From assembly GCA_032690845.1 (NCBI GenBank), contig CM064417.1, forward strand, positions 31,812,432 through 31,876,431: a stretch of 64,000 bases of DNA, in the 5' to 3' direction. Under the pieces are notes generated by a model that was given only the letters and a program-made list of their open reading frames with translations, had not been told where the DNA came from and ran no database searches. Shown piece after piece: positions 12,399 to 24,861 of the stretch. The stretch comes from Eleusine coracana subsp. coracana (Eukaryota; Streptophyta; Magnoliopsida; Poales; Poaceae). A program made the translations under genes and the position numbers. Position 1 is the stretch's first letter. Each line of letters starts with the position of its first letter.

Positions 12399-14040
12399 AT
12401 CTCCATTCTACAACTGATTTTGTAAGCCAAGAATCTAACAACATCCAGAATTCCACAATTAAATTTACTTCTAATCGAATTGAATCAACAATTGCAATTT
12501 GCAACAATGGCCTATTGTACGTGTTGTTCGACATGGAAACCTGAGATATTTACAGTGCTATGGTCTTTACCTGAAATGATAGCAGACAAGGCCCTTGACT
12601 CCCCTGCAAATGAGTAGCAATAGCAGTCACGGCTGCAAAAGGGTTCGGCGTCATGACAGTGGCGAAGGCCCAACCTGTACTAACCGCGGTACTAGCTACT
12701 GAGCGCAAAGCTCTCACCATCATACTTGTCGTCCACCAAGTCATCCGCATCTTACTGAAGACCACGAGCACCCGTCAGAATTTTCTAGACGATATCAATT
12801 GAATAGATTGCAACGTGCATCCAAAACAAAAAAAAACGGATCTATAGAATATATTGACTTTTTACAACTCGTTGCTACAAATGAAAAAGCATGAACATGT
12901 AGCTTCAAATCATGATGGTGAGGAGCAGACAGGAGATGATGAGCCGACGTGCAGGTCACCGCTGGAACGAGTTCCTTTGGTAGAGTGGGATCATGCAGGG
13001 AGGGTGGAACCATTTCCCTGACAGTGGCGGCACAAATTCTCTTCCGCGGTAGTGATAGCGCAGATCCTTGGCGCTATGGAAGTGAGTCATCGGTGGCACA
13101 AATCCTCTCCGTGGACAAGGTCATCGGCGTGTTCCCACAACGCATGAGTGAACGTGCCTTGGCGGCATCAGATCCTCGCGGTCAATGCGGTTCCCACTGG
13201 CCAGATCATCGTGACTTCGACAGAAGCGATTTGTGGCATACAAGCAGATAATTGAGCCTTTTGACAACCCCTAGAGTTGGTCATCAATCCAAGACTTCAG
13301 GATTATAAAAACATTATATTACAAACCGTTTAAAATTATATGCTTTTCAAACTCAAAGCAAAAATATATCTATCCATATTTCTTTCATTGTCGAATCAAG
13401 TCAATTTCAGCACATTGCATACATCATGAATGAATGTCACACAAAATTTCAGCACTAGAATAAGCCAAGATAAATAAGGAAAATTACAACAATCCAGAGC
13501 ACGAAAAGTTATATTACTACTAAAATACAAGAACATAATTGAATTATGAAACTTTGTCATCAGTTCAAGTATGCTATGATAATCATGAGTGCCAAAGTCC
13601 ATGATTTTATCTTGTACATGAATACAAATATGTATTAATATTAGTTTTCTTCTCTGAATTGTGTATAATAAAAAAATGTGAGTCAATTTTGAGAATGTAA
13701 GGGCAAAATCACAAAGTTGGGAAAATGAGGGTAAAATCCAATGAGAGTTCAAAGTGAGGGTAAGAACATAATTGTCCCGAATCATAATGATCTTCACCAA
13801 TAGGTGGATCAACCAAAGAGGATTCTAGCAAAAGTTCAGTGATTTAAAATCACATTTGAATTATAAATTTTAAAAGTTAGCAAGTTTTAGAATATAAGGG
13901 ATGCATTTAAAATAGTTATGGTTTTCCTAAATTCTTGAAAATTTCACCAAAATTCTATTTTTTCTCTGAACCAGGATATAATTTTATTTATTTGAGAATG
14001 GTGATATTCTCAATTTATGGGGTTGACCGGTATTGACCAA
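12399..14040. other. Unassigned spacer between the CACTA/LINE nest and LINE 2
   Basis: 12900-13260 is moderately GC-rich with an open frame on the plus strand (12949-13251) that resembles no family I know. 13300-14030 is AT-rich. 13670-13790 has a stretch of 'gggtaaaatc' and 'gggcaaaatcacaaag' phrases similar to the inverted-repeat element at 26644-26876, so it may be a diverged relative. Nothing here supports a gene. Confidence 0.3.
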
Positions 14041-14544
14041 GCCCTAGAGGCGATCGCGGCGATCGCAGAGTTTAGAGTTTAGCGGCAGGACTACGATTCT
14101 GATCCAGGGATTTGATAGAGGATCTCTAGGGGGGTAGATTCTCCACGCTTTGATTGGATTTGGTTGAGAAAGGCGGACGAACAGAGTTAGAGGTGGCAGA
14201 GAAGTGGAGGAAGGTGTTTTCTCGGCTTTTGCTTGTGATCTAGATTAGGATTACGGTGAATTAGTCGAGCGATTTTGAAACAGAGGACTTCCTAGGGAAT
14301 TGATAGAGGAGAAGCAGAGGAACTATTTCTCCCACTTTTCGCAAGGATTTACCAGGGGAGAAGGAAGTATCTAAGAGATAGATGAAAACCTAGCTCTATA
14401 GAGGAGTCGGTTTTCTAAATTCAAGGTGAAAAGGTGGAATCTGAGGAGAATTTCTGCTTCAGAAGGTCATAGGAGACGATTGGAAACAAAATAGCAAATT
14501 TAGAAGAACAGCATTACAGAGGTGGCTCTGGGAGAACGGGAGGG

Positions 14545-16835
14545 GTGGCGGTGCGAGAAATGCTTCACCAAATTGAAGAGAAGAAGAAAGCACGAAAATG
14601 GATTGAGTACGATGTGAATCAGACAGGAGACCCGAAACTGCAACCTCTACCAGCTGAATGGTATGAAACAGAGAAAGGAATTACAAGTTCTGTTGCAATT
14701 GGTTTGCCACGAATCTCAAATTCGGTTCAACCGAAAGCTAGAAATCAATGGATTCCGGCAAGTCCGGCAAAATGCATTTCACCGAACAGGATTCAGATAG
14801 GGCAAATACCAATTCATTTGAAATGGAAATCAATCGTTGAATAGGAACAGGAAATCGAGGAATTATGGTGGGAAGAGGAGGAAGAAGAGCCATAGACAAG
14901 GAGGGAAAAGGAGACAAAAATAGAAAAGGTGCTTGTGGATCCAAGTCATGGCCCAAGCCCAAAAACAAAAGAAGCCCAGGAAAAAAGTTTTGCCCATGGC
15001 ACGTGTATAGAGGATATATACCAACATTCCTGGTCAGATCCGATGGGAAGATGGTTGTGGGTTCCTAAAAAGGTTCCGCTCAACAATGAGCTAGGATTCC
15101 CAGCGGCGGCAAGGGATATCAGATGATTTGTGGGCGGTCCCTAAGCAGGTGGATTCTAGGTCGTTCACTTTAGTAGTTAGTAGTAAGTTGGATATACAGG
15201 GAGAGCACTACCCAAGAAGGGATACCCAGGGTGATAGACGCCAGTGTTTTAGCCATGAATCTAGGGAGGAATACAAGGAGATATTGGGCTCTAATCCACA
15301 TGATGAGAATAGAATTTTGAGAAGAGAGACTTACTTGGATAGAGAGGTGAGTAACTCATACAAAGATTAGAGGAACTTCCGTGTGGAGCCTTGTAGAGAG
15401 GTCCCACCTAAGAGAAAGGAAAACCAATACTATAGGGACGACCAAAAGAGGAAGTTTCAATATCAGGAGGGTGGCTCAAGAAACAGATTCGAAGAGGAGG
15501 ATTGGGTAGAAAGACGAGAGGGGAAGAAAATGGCAAGAAACAGAGAGGAGTGGTTTGAAGAAGAGGAAAGGGATATGAGAGATAAATTGAAGAGAGAGAG
15601 AGAGAGATTGGAAAGGGAAAAGAGGAGTCATGTTGAATCAGAAGCTATACTAGCAAATTCCAACAGAAAAAGGTGCTACAATTGCAATGAAACAGGACAT
15701 AATCATAATCAATGCACTAATCCGCCCTTTTGCTATGGATGCAAAAAATCGGGGCATAAGGCAGTTAACTGTACAGAGAAGTTGGAGCTGAAAACAGCAT
15801 TCATATTCCTTTACCGGAGGGCAAAGATAACCAGGTGAAAGACAAAGGCATTATGACAGTATTAGAGGGAGAAGCCAATGAGCAGGATATTCAGACAGAG
15901 ATGAAATACCAATTTAGAGGAATAGGAAAAGGGAGGAAGATGATTATGATGAAGACACATCTCAGGATAGCCACGAGCCAGGGTTCAGAGAAACAGCAGG
16001 GCTACAAAATAAGGTCAAAGAAAAGCAGTCAACAAAGACAAAAGCAGGAGGAAGTATGGGTCAGGGAGCCAAAACTACAGGATACAGGGGAGTTGAATCA
16101 GGCAAAGAGACTGAAGAACAGGAAGATTCTGAGCCGGTAGATTATGAGGCTACCCCTAGTGTAAACATAACAGACATATTTCCACAACATATGGAAACAG
16201 AGACTCAGGAGAAGGTGTCACAAGTGGTGAATATGGACTCACAGGAGGATAAAATGAACTCTAGGATAGATGATTCTCAGGGAATAGAGGAGAGGGAAAT
16301 AGAAGAAGGGACACAGATGGCCACCAAAAAGATGGAAATAGTACAGGATGCCAATACGGAGGTGAACATCCAAGAGAAACTGTCCCAAGTTGTGAATAGT
16401 GAGCCACAAGAGGAAGAGGAAATTTCTAAGGGAGTTGAACCATAGGGAAGAGAGAAAGGGGATATAGCAGAAGCACAACAGAATGCAATCAAAAAGCAGG
16501 GAACAGATCAGACAGAAGGTATTGGGGGTAAACTAAGCAAGCAAGTGGACATTAGGCAACAGATTGAAGACATGCAGAGAATTGATGCAGAATTTGACAA
16601 GAGGATAGAGGAGATGGCTCACCTCATAAACTTGAAAACTGCAAAGAGAGGCTCAAACCAGATGTTGGATCAGATGATGGGAAAAGTGAATAAGGAAGGA
16701 GAAGTGATAGATGCAACAATGGAGGACAGGATGATAGCAGAGGAAGATGATGGTTTTGCACAAGTAAAACCTAGGAACAGGAAGGAACCAACTGTAGCAA
16801 AGAGGAGAAGTTCAAGGCTGATGGACATCGAGTAG
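14545..16835 (+). pseudogene. LINE 2 ORF1: nucleic-acid-binding protein with two CCHC knuckles, broken
   Basis: Coding blocks on the plus strand run 14545-14841, 15128-15367, 15383-15835, 15835-16137, 16056-16442 and 16545-16832, in changing frames. The clearest feature is at 15674-15772: two zinc knuckles, CYNCNETGHNHNQC followed by CYGCKKSGHKAVNC, each of the C-x2-C-x4-H-x4-C type. They are preceded by a highly charged Arg/Glu coiled-coil-like stretch (15480-15650) and followed by a long acidic Glu/Gln/Asp-rich region. The C-terminal segment ends in a basic NRKEPTVAKRRSSRLMDIE, the RRSxR-type motif also seen in LINE 1. In active elements the protein coats the RNA. Stops and frame changes show it is inactive here. 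Confidence 0.8.
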
Positions 16836-17256
16836 AAAGTTCAGTCAAAACAGAGAAGATTAAAGAGCAGAAAAATGGTCTTTTAGGTAAACTTTCATTT
16901 ATTGTTCTTAATTCAATTAATAATGATGTTTTGTTGAAAGTAGCTAGGGATAGCGGCATACATTTAGGTAACTCAGATACCACAACAGGAGAAGTAATCC
17001 ATACTTTGAAAGCAAGAGAGATAGCCCAAGCTATGTTAGATGTAGCGAAACAGAGGAAAGAGGAGAACAGTAACAAAGTAAGGGATTCAGGTCAAGGAAC
17101 ACAAACAGAGGAAGAACAACAAAGTGACAAGGACAAAAGATGTGATCAACCTGAGGAGGTATTAGAGGAAACCTCCTAGATGGAGATCAGAAACGTGAAG
17201 AAACCAAGAAAAACGGTGCTCAAGAAGGGAGCACCAACCAAAGGGAAAGGAGTAAA

Positions 17257-20200
17257 ATGATAATTATCTTTTGGAACGCAAGAGGGCTAGGATAGAAGGG
17301 CCAAAGAGGTCAACTAAGAGAATTGATGTTGAAACATAGAGTAGATGTGATTTGCTTGCAAGGGACAATTAAGAATGAGTACTCGATGGTGGAACTCAAA
17401 GAGTTGGCTAATAATCAACCTTTTCATGGAACTGGGTCCCAGCTTAGGGTCACTCAGGAGGTTTATTGATGGGAGTAAGACAAGGGGAGTTAGATGCAGA
17501 GGAAATGGACTGTGGTGAATTCTATGCAAGCATTAAGATAAATAATCAGAAGAATGGCTTCCAATGGGAAGTAGTGAATGTGTATGGACCGGGGTTCAAG
17601 TTGAAAGGAAAGAATCCTTTTTACAAGAACTAGCTAGGAAAATACAGAATTTAGATAGTCCAATGTTGATAGGGGGGACTTTAATCTCATCAGATATGCT
17701 TATGAAAAATCCAGCAATAATGTGAGTACACAAAGAATGGAGTTGTTTAACTCCTTCATAGAAGATGTTGGTATCAGAGAATTGCATAGAGGATGAAGTA
17801 GATTTACATGGACAAACAAGCAGGAGAAGCCTATTATGTGTAATATAGATAGAGTTTTCATGATAGAAAATTGGGAGATTAAATTCCCTGAAGTAAGAGC
17901 CACAACATTATTAAGAGTGGGATCTGACCATGCCCCAATAATGGTCGAAACAGGTAGAATGCCTAAGAGGGAAAACAGAATTTTTAGATTTGAGATGGGC
18001 TGGATCAATCAAGAAGGCTTTAAAGAAAAGATTCTTGATAAATGACCAAAGAGGGGAGACTGGAAAATTCTTGATTATTGGAAAAACTGTGTAATTGAGT
18101 TAAGACAGTTCTGTAGAGGTTGGAGCAGGAACTATGACAGTGCTTTGAAAAAAAGGAAGCAAGAATTAGGGGACAAGCTGGGAAGGTTTGATAATAAAGC
18201 AGAAAACTAAAGCATGACTGAGGAGGAATGGAAGATGAGATATAAATGGGAGTCAGAGATGGAGGACACCTATGCATATGAGAAAATCAGGTGGCAAAGA
18301 AGAGGTGGTGAAAACTAGATATTGAAGGGAGATTCAAACACAGGGTACTTCCATGGAATTGCTAATGGAAGGAAAAGGAAATGTGAAATCACCTCGATAG
18401 AAGATGGAGACAGGGTACTAACTGATCAACCAGAAATCAAGAAACATATAGAAGAATATTACAAGAACTTGTTCGGTAGAGAATGAAGAGGGGGCCATAG
18501 AATTAAATGATGATATTTGGCCAACACTAGGGAAACTAAATGAGAAAGAAAGACAGATATTAGAGGCAACCTTCAGAATGGAGGAGATAGAGGAAGCAAT
18601 GAAAGACATGAAAATAAATACTGCCCCAGGTCCAGATGGATTCCCTGTGGGATTTTATAAAGAATTCTGGAACAAAGTCAAAGACCCACTCAAAGAGATG
18701 ATGGATAGGCTGTATGATGGAGAGCTGAACCTAGGTAGATTAAATTATGGACTAATAACCCTCATTCCCTAAATCAAGGAGGCCAATATATCAAACAATT
18801 TTTCCCTATATGCCTGTTGAATGTGTCCTACAAGATTGTTACTAAAATTCTAGCCAACAGGTTAACCAAGGTGGCTACCAAAATAATCAATTCAACTAAG
18901 ACAACATTTATTCCAGGCAGACATATCTTAGAGGGGGTGGTGATTCTACATGAGATAGTGCATGAACTACAAAGGAAGAAGCAAAAAGGAATTATTTTCA
19001 AATTGGACTTTGAAAAGGCATATGACAAGGTGCAATGGAGTTTCTTAGAGGAAGTAATGAGAAAGAAGAATTTTCCAGAAAAATGGCTAGGATGGATCAA
19101 ACAAGTAATAGAGGGTGGGAAAGTTGGGATAAACCTGAATGGCACACCAGGAGAATACTTTAGAACCTTCAAAGGCCTGAGACAGGGGGACCCATTATCT
19201 CCCTTGCTGTTCAACCTGGTTGCTGAGGCATTAGGAACTATTCTCAATAAAGCTAGGCAAGCAGAACATATCAGAGGATTAATACCCCATTTGATAGATG
19301 GAGGACTAACTCACCTGCAGTATGCAGATGACACAGTTATCTTCATGGTAGTGGATGATGCCATAGTGGTCAACACAAAGTTCTTGTTGTATTGCTTTGA
19401 AAATATCTCTGGTCTGAAGATTAATTATGAGAAGAGTGAAGTCATTGTGACAGGAGTGGATTATGAAGAACAACTGAGAATAGCTAGAATGTTAAATTGC
19501 AAAATAGGCTCCTTACCGGTAACATATTTAGGGATTCCTATTAGTAATGAGGTGATTTGAGCGGCAGAACTTGACCATGTAAAACAAAAAATTAGAAAGA
19601 GGTTGGCATCTTGGCAATGTCAGTACTTGTCCTATGGAGGGAAAGCTATACTGATAAATAGTTGCCTAAGTGCTATACCAATATACACAATGGGATTTTA
19701 CTTGCTGCCAGAAGGCCTGTATCATATGATGGATATAGTGAGAGCAGATTTCTTTTGGCATGGTTTAGAGAGGAAAAGGAAATACCATATGGTGAAATGG
19801 GAGGCAATGAGCACACCAAAAGAATTTGGGGGCCTTGGATTCATTGAAACAAGAACCATGAACAAATGTCTCCTAGGAAAATGGATTTTTAAGATAGAGA
19901 GGGGGGATGAGGACCCATGCATAAAACTACTGAGGAAGAAGTATCTTGGGGAGAAAGGCTTTTATAAAAGATCACAAGATGGAGCGTCACAATTTTGGAA
20001 CGGACTCCATGAGGTGAAACAAGAATTCCTTCGTGGAACACACTATATATTTAGGGGATGGGAAAAAGATCAGATTTTGGATTTATGTGTGGATAACAGC
20101 TTGCCCTTTGAGTGTCACTTTTCACAACATTTTTAAAATTTGTGAACAACAAGAGTACACCATTGCTCAAATTTTTCATGGGGAACAATGGAACCATTCG

Positions 20201-20878
20201 TTTAGAAGAAATTTTGGCCCAAGGGAAATGATGGAATGGCATGAACTACAAAACCTCATAAAAGAGGTAAAACTTAAAGAAGAGGTGGATACATTGAGAT
20301 GGACTCTGGAGAAGTCAGGCGAATACACAACGAGATCATTGTACAAATACATACTGAACCCAGGGGACTCCCACTCAGTTAAGATGGATATTTGGAAAGC
20401 AAAAATTCCACTAAAAGTGAAGATTTTCTGGTGGCTGCTGAATAGAGATAGAATCCAGTCAGCAGAGCAGCTAAAGAGCAAAAATTGGAAAGGAGAGATC
20501 AACTGCAAAATGTGTGGCACTAGGGAAAGTTCCTCACATATTATGTTTCAATGCCCTGCATCTAAATTTCTGTGGTGCAGTTTGAGGGAGTGCTTTAGAT
20601 GGGAGAAACTTCCGGGCACTATAGATGACATATACGACATACTAGGGACGAACCCCAATATGACTAAAAAGATAGTGGCGGCTGTGTGTTGGACGCTATG
20701 GGTGAATAGAAATGATTATGTCTTTAGAGAGAGGATTTTACCTAACCCAGAAACATTAATGCATAAAGTGGTCGCTATGATGCAGAAATGGGCGCCGCTC
20801 AGCAGCAGGAAGATGAAGCTGGAGATGGCGTCAAGGATTGGACAACCAGCACTACGAAGAACCCGCTGCAGGACCTAG
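17257..20878 (+). pseudogene. LINE 2 ORF2: endonuclease + reverse transcriptase + zf-RVT, broken
   Basis: The start at 17257 gives MIIIFWNARGLG and then a stop where plant L1 proteins continue. The endonuclease goes on as VDVICLQGTIK, VVNVYGP (17570-17590, shifted), SRFTWTNKQ and VGSDHAPI (17912-17935). The RT follows: NTAPGPDGFPVGFYKEFW (18612), KLDFEKAYDKVQWSFLEE (19000), GLRQGDPLSPLLFN (19174) and the catalytic QYADDTVIF box (19318). 19603-20136 and 20033-20875 hold the C-terminal part and a zf-RVT region (IWKAKIPLKVKIFWWLLN, then CKMCGTRESSSHIMFQC). The protein copies the element into the genome. Stops at 17293, 17467, 18043, 18208 and 19558, among others, make it inactive, but the 19603-20878 part is long and open, so decay is moderate. 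Confidence 0.9.
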
Positions 20879-21212
20879 CACGAGTAGTCATTGCTAGGAG
20901 ACAGGAGGTTGTCTCAGCCCCGTTTTCCAATACAGAGACCAAAGCGCGGCCCCAAATAGCAATGCGGAGAGGACTCAGATATCAGAGACAGAGAATTTGT
21001 TCGCAATTTTGAGATGGTGTCCGCGGCTTCGCTTTTAAGCAGGTGGAACTCTACGTGAGAAACCGAAGTGGGACTATCAGCGCTGCGAAGGAGCGCACCG
21101 CTGCTGCCTACCTGAATATGCCACAACATTTACATTCGGCCCACCATTGTTATTTAGGAATTGAAACATGAATACAAGCTTCATTTAATAATGATAACAA
21201 AATTAAAAATGG

Positions 21213-22108
21213 TCTTTGCCGAGTGTGAGTGAGAAACACTCGGCAAATAATTTCTTTGTCGAGTGCTAAATTAGACACTAAATAAATCAATTTTCCTACA
21301 TATTTCAAAAAAAAATTAAAGTTATCAAACAAATTTCAGAAATAATATATTTTTGAAATCATACAATTTATTTAATCTATGATCTATACAAAATGATTTG
21401 AAGTAAAATTCAAATTCGACTATCAATTTAACTTCAAATCTGAACGACTCATTCCTAAATCTAAGGTTATTCTTCGGAGATTCTCCGTTTTATAAGCAAT
21501 GTACGTGACAACTTGTGCGAAACCTGCTCTACTTTTTATCTAGATTCCACTTGTAATACCACAACATCATGACAAATATCAAGATTTTAAGACTTTATTT
21601 GATATTTTTAAAAACTTAAAAATCATCGAGACACAGGTTATTAGGGTTATATTTCTTAAACAAAATGTTAAATTTCTTTAAAAGTCTCAAATTAGGCTAA
21701 ATAACATGAATATAATTTTTATACCTATTGATTTTTTTTAATTTGACTCACTTGTAGTTCAAATTTAACTTTATTCAAAAAATTAGTAGAAATATAATTA
21801 ATTAACTAAATATAGCAAACAAATATAAAAAATGTCAAATTTTAATATGGAGTAACTCATGTTGTATGTGGAGAGTACAAAAAATTTTAAGACTAGAAGA
21901 GGGAAAAATATTATTTGTTTGTCGAGTGTCAAAATAATACACTCGACAAAGAATGCTTTGTCGAGTGCTAAGAAAAACACTCGACAAACAAGAGTATTTG
22001 TCGAGTGTATTTATTTTGCCGAGTGTTTTTTGTGCGACACTCGGCAAAGATGTTCTTTGTCGAGTGCCCGAAACAAAACACTTGACAAACATCAATTTTC
22101 TCGTAGTA
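21213..22108. mobile_element. CACTA-type element fragment (TTTGCCGAGTGT subterminal repeats)
   Basis: At 21213-21247 and again over 21917-22088 the motif TTTG[CT]CGAGTGT occurs many times in both orientations, often as pairs facing each other around a short spacer. This motif array is typical of the subterminal regions of a large grass CACTA family. The right end at 22108, read inward, is TACTACGAGAAAATTGATG, close to the CACTACGAGAAAA-type terminus. I could not find the left terminus, so the element is internally deleted or truncated. No transposase coding remains. Confidence 0.65.
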
Positions 22109-22118
22109 ATTATAGTGG

Positions 22119-23125
22119 GTTATACTACATTAAGGTTTTAAGTAGTATAATCTTAATCCAACCGTCCATTTACAAATATATAATTGTAATTGACTAGATT
22201 CTCTATAACTTATTAATTGAGGTACGGTCGTCCACTTCGTATCCACAAAGTTAGAAATTGAATCTAAGTCGGTTTTATACCTTCCATATTAAGCACTAAC
22301 TTTTAAAAATCATAACTCCCATGTCCGGAGTCCAAATGAAACAAACTTAGACTCTATCTCGTAACTCTCAAAACATTATACAACTTTGGTATTCAATGGA
22401 TTCACAGATTTGGAACTCTTTATGTCCAAATATACGATGCAAAAATATCTGTTTTGATTCAGACTCCTCTATGCACGTCTCTTTATGGGGTCTAGATCGC
22501 ATAGCTCCGGAGTCCAAATAATATGATGCATATATGTTTCGGAAAGCTCTCGACAAGATCTACAACTTTAATAGTCACATTTTTCTCATTGGAGCACTTT
22601 TTGAAATCCAAAACTGCGATGCAATACAGTATTGTTTCTGGACTGCGTAAATTATTTTTTCCTTTCGTATAAATCTTCTAGAAATCCTTACTCATTGGGT
22701 CACAACCTTTGGCTTGCATGTTGAGTTTCATGTATGTATAGAGATATCTTGTAAGTATTATGGGCTTGTAGAAAATCCGGAGTCGGGCTTTATATCACTA
22801 CTTCTCATCTTTGAACCTTTTTAGTGTTATTTCACCTAATTCTGCAACATCTCAAACAACACTACATGTCAAAATCATTAATATTGGAGATAAAAAATTA
22901 TATTTATGATGAGAATATCATGAAAAACAGTGAGAAGATGATTGCTTTTACATATAAAATGGTACACTAAGAAGCATCAATAGTAATATAAATATATCTT
23001 TCATGTAAAATATTAATATACTATATATGTTTAACAAATATATTATGTAAATAATTTTTTATTTAAAACATACAAACGGTTTTATTTTTCTTAAGCCCGT
23101 CGCAATGTACGGGTACCTTTGCTAG
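22119..23125 (+). mobile_element. Probable non-autonomous Helitron, about 1 kb
   Basis: The 3' end at 23095-23126 has the Helitron layout: a hairpin (stem CCCGT at 23096-23100 with ACGGG at 23109-23113), a short spacer, then CTAG followed by T, i.e. the CTRR-T rule. The 5' side near 22119 reads TATACTACATTAAGG, like the TCTATACTAC starts of grass Helitrons but lacking the leading TC. The interior is AT-rich, has no long frame and no Rep/helicase coding. The 3' end is the strong evidence; the 5' limit is uncertain. Confidence 0.5.
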
Positions 23126-23191
23126 TAACTAATTATTTACGGTAGTTGCCACTGCAGGACAGTAACGTCATTTGAGTTAGTCATCGAAACG

Positions 23192-23720
23192 TCATCGATC
23201 GACCAAACCAAGCAAATCACGCAGGAGTTCCTCGGCCGCCGCTGGGGCTGATTCCTCGTAGAGCCGCCGTGGAGGCACGCGTGAGAAGGGGTTCCGACGC
23301 CGCCGGATCCTCCCAGAGCTGCCGCCGCTGATGCAGCAGGGTACCTCGCAGAGCCGCCGCTGCCGCCGCCGGGTTCCTCGCAAGGCAGCCGCTGCCGCCG
23401 GTTCCTCGCAAAGCCGCCGCAGCTGCCGGAGCCGGATCATCACAGCGCTGGCATGAAACGATGCACACCACGGAGGAACGTGTGAGAAGGCCTTCCGTCG
23501 CCGCCATATCCTCGCAGCACCGGCACCGCTGACACAGCTAGATCCTCACAGCACCAGCGCCGCCACCGTGCTCACGCCCGCCACGCACCACCGCCGGACA
23601 CACTCACGCCTGCCACACGCCGCCGCCGCCCGTCGCGTCTCATCTAGCTGCTGGATGTTCGATTGGAAGAAGAGGAAGAACAAGAGGAGAAGAAGGAAGA
23701 ACACGACGGGGCAGGTCGTC
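23192..23720. other. GC-rich low-complexity block with degenerate short repeats
   Basis: The phrases 'ttcctcgca' and 'gccgccgctgccgcc' recur irregularly and give Ala/Arg-rich open frames on the minus strand (23192-23507). Such frames are expected from GCC/GCG repeats and I do not accept them as genes. It directly follows the Helitron 3' end and contrasts sharply with the AT-rich DNA on both sides. Confidence 0.5.
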
Positions 23721-23848
23721 GTTTGAAAAAATGATAGTTTTTTAAATCTTGTTTTAACAATTACTATTTCAAATTACCCTTAAAGATCAAAATAATTATG
23801 ATCTATCATTATTTTTTTTCTAATAATATACATACTACTCTATACTAC

Positions 23849-23925
23849 ATTGATATACTATTTTATACTATTTAAAGGTTCGATGTAGTATAATTTAATC
23901 TAAACCATCAAATCAACGAAAATGA
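23849..23925 (+). repeat. Second Helitron-5'-end-like segment
   Basis: TCTATACTACATTGATATAC near 23850, followed by TTTAAAGGTTCGATGTAGTA, resembles the sequence at 22119-22170 (TATACTACATTAAGG, then AAGTAGTATAATCTTAATCC). It could be the 5' end of a related Helitron whose 3' end I did not find. Confidence 0.35.
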
Positions 23926-24036
23926 AGGGCCCATGTTAATCCTAACCCATTGTAATTCAAAGCAGGGGCTTCGAGTCTTTCATCTATCTATTTATTTATT
24001 TATTTAGACCCAGTTGTATGAAACGGATTGATGTTT

Positions 24037-24510
24037 CTATTTAAGCTCATGATTGGACAAAGTCAAATTAGTTATTTTCTTTGATTTAAATTTGAACATG
24101 GAAGGTTGGACTCGGCACTTATTTTCTAGACAGAAAGCATATGAAAGTGCGAATAAGGACTTTTGAGACATCGGGGATGTCACATTGAGGGCAACCAGCA
24201 CCGGAACAGTGACAGGTTTTGGGGAGGTCTTATCATCCTTCGTCTCATGCATGGCTTTTGCAACTTTGTCGGGTCACACCCTCTTCCTGAACTCCACTCT
24301 TGTCTTCGAGAACATCAAGTTCTTCATCCAGCTCTCTACCAAGGCGCTGCTGGCCTTCAACGTAACGTTGCATGTGTGGAGCACTTTCTACCGCAAATTC
24401 TGCAACAGATATACCGCACGTACAGGAAGCATTCTCCGATCTGATGTTGAATCTGAGGATCCAAGAACGATCATGAAAACACAAGAGAATGAGAGACACA
24501 AATTTTAGTT
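24037..24510. other. Unassigned open frames downstream of the protease pseudogene
   Basis: Overlapping open frames on both strands (24185-24508 plus, 24499-24245 and 24252-24037 minus) have unbiased composition and some gene-like character, but no domain I recognise. They may be a gene fragment. Confidence 0.3.
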
Positions 24511-24861
24511 GGCGTGGAGCAAGTGGCCCGGCCTGTTCTGCATGGAGCGCAAGAGGTCCGCCTAGATTCTGAGCGCATTACGCACAACGGCGTCGAGCCG
24601 GCTGGAACTGGAGATCAACCTGAGGTTCGTGTTACCAGGCAGAGCTATCCATGTTAGCATGAAAGCTCCCTAAATCCACCTATATAAGAATATATAAAAA
24701 CTGAATAGAACCAGCCATTCCCCTTACAGTAGCAGCATCACTGGAAAAGCTCATGCTTCACACTTTCTTAAACAAGTTCTTCATACCCATCCCCCTTACA
24801 TTATTTTCAATTTTTCATGGAGTGGGCTTCAAATCACAGGTGCTCTGACCTTCACCGCCCA

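Larger units (their letters stand above)
14041..21130 (+). mobile_element. Second L1-type LINE, plus strand, decayed
   Basis: The plus strand carries an ORF1 with CCHC knuckles followed by an ORF2 with endonuclease, RT and zf-RVT, the standard order of plant L1 elements. Its proteins differ strongly from LINE 1, so it is a separate lineage. Borders are approximate: the left limit is placed where GC-rich leader sequence begins (GCGATCGCGGCGATCGC, near 14050). The right limit is where coding and leader-like sequence give way to AT-rich DNA. I could find neither a poly(A) tail nor a target duplication, so the 3' end may be cut off. Confidence 0.8.

Noticed and set aside
12826..12838. A-run as the tail of LINE 2 or another retroposon
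   Set aside because: It lies 1.2 kb upstream of LINE 2's start and has no matching duplication.
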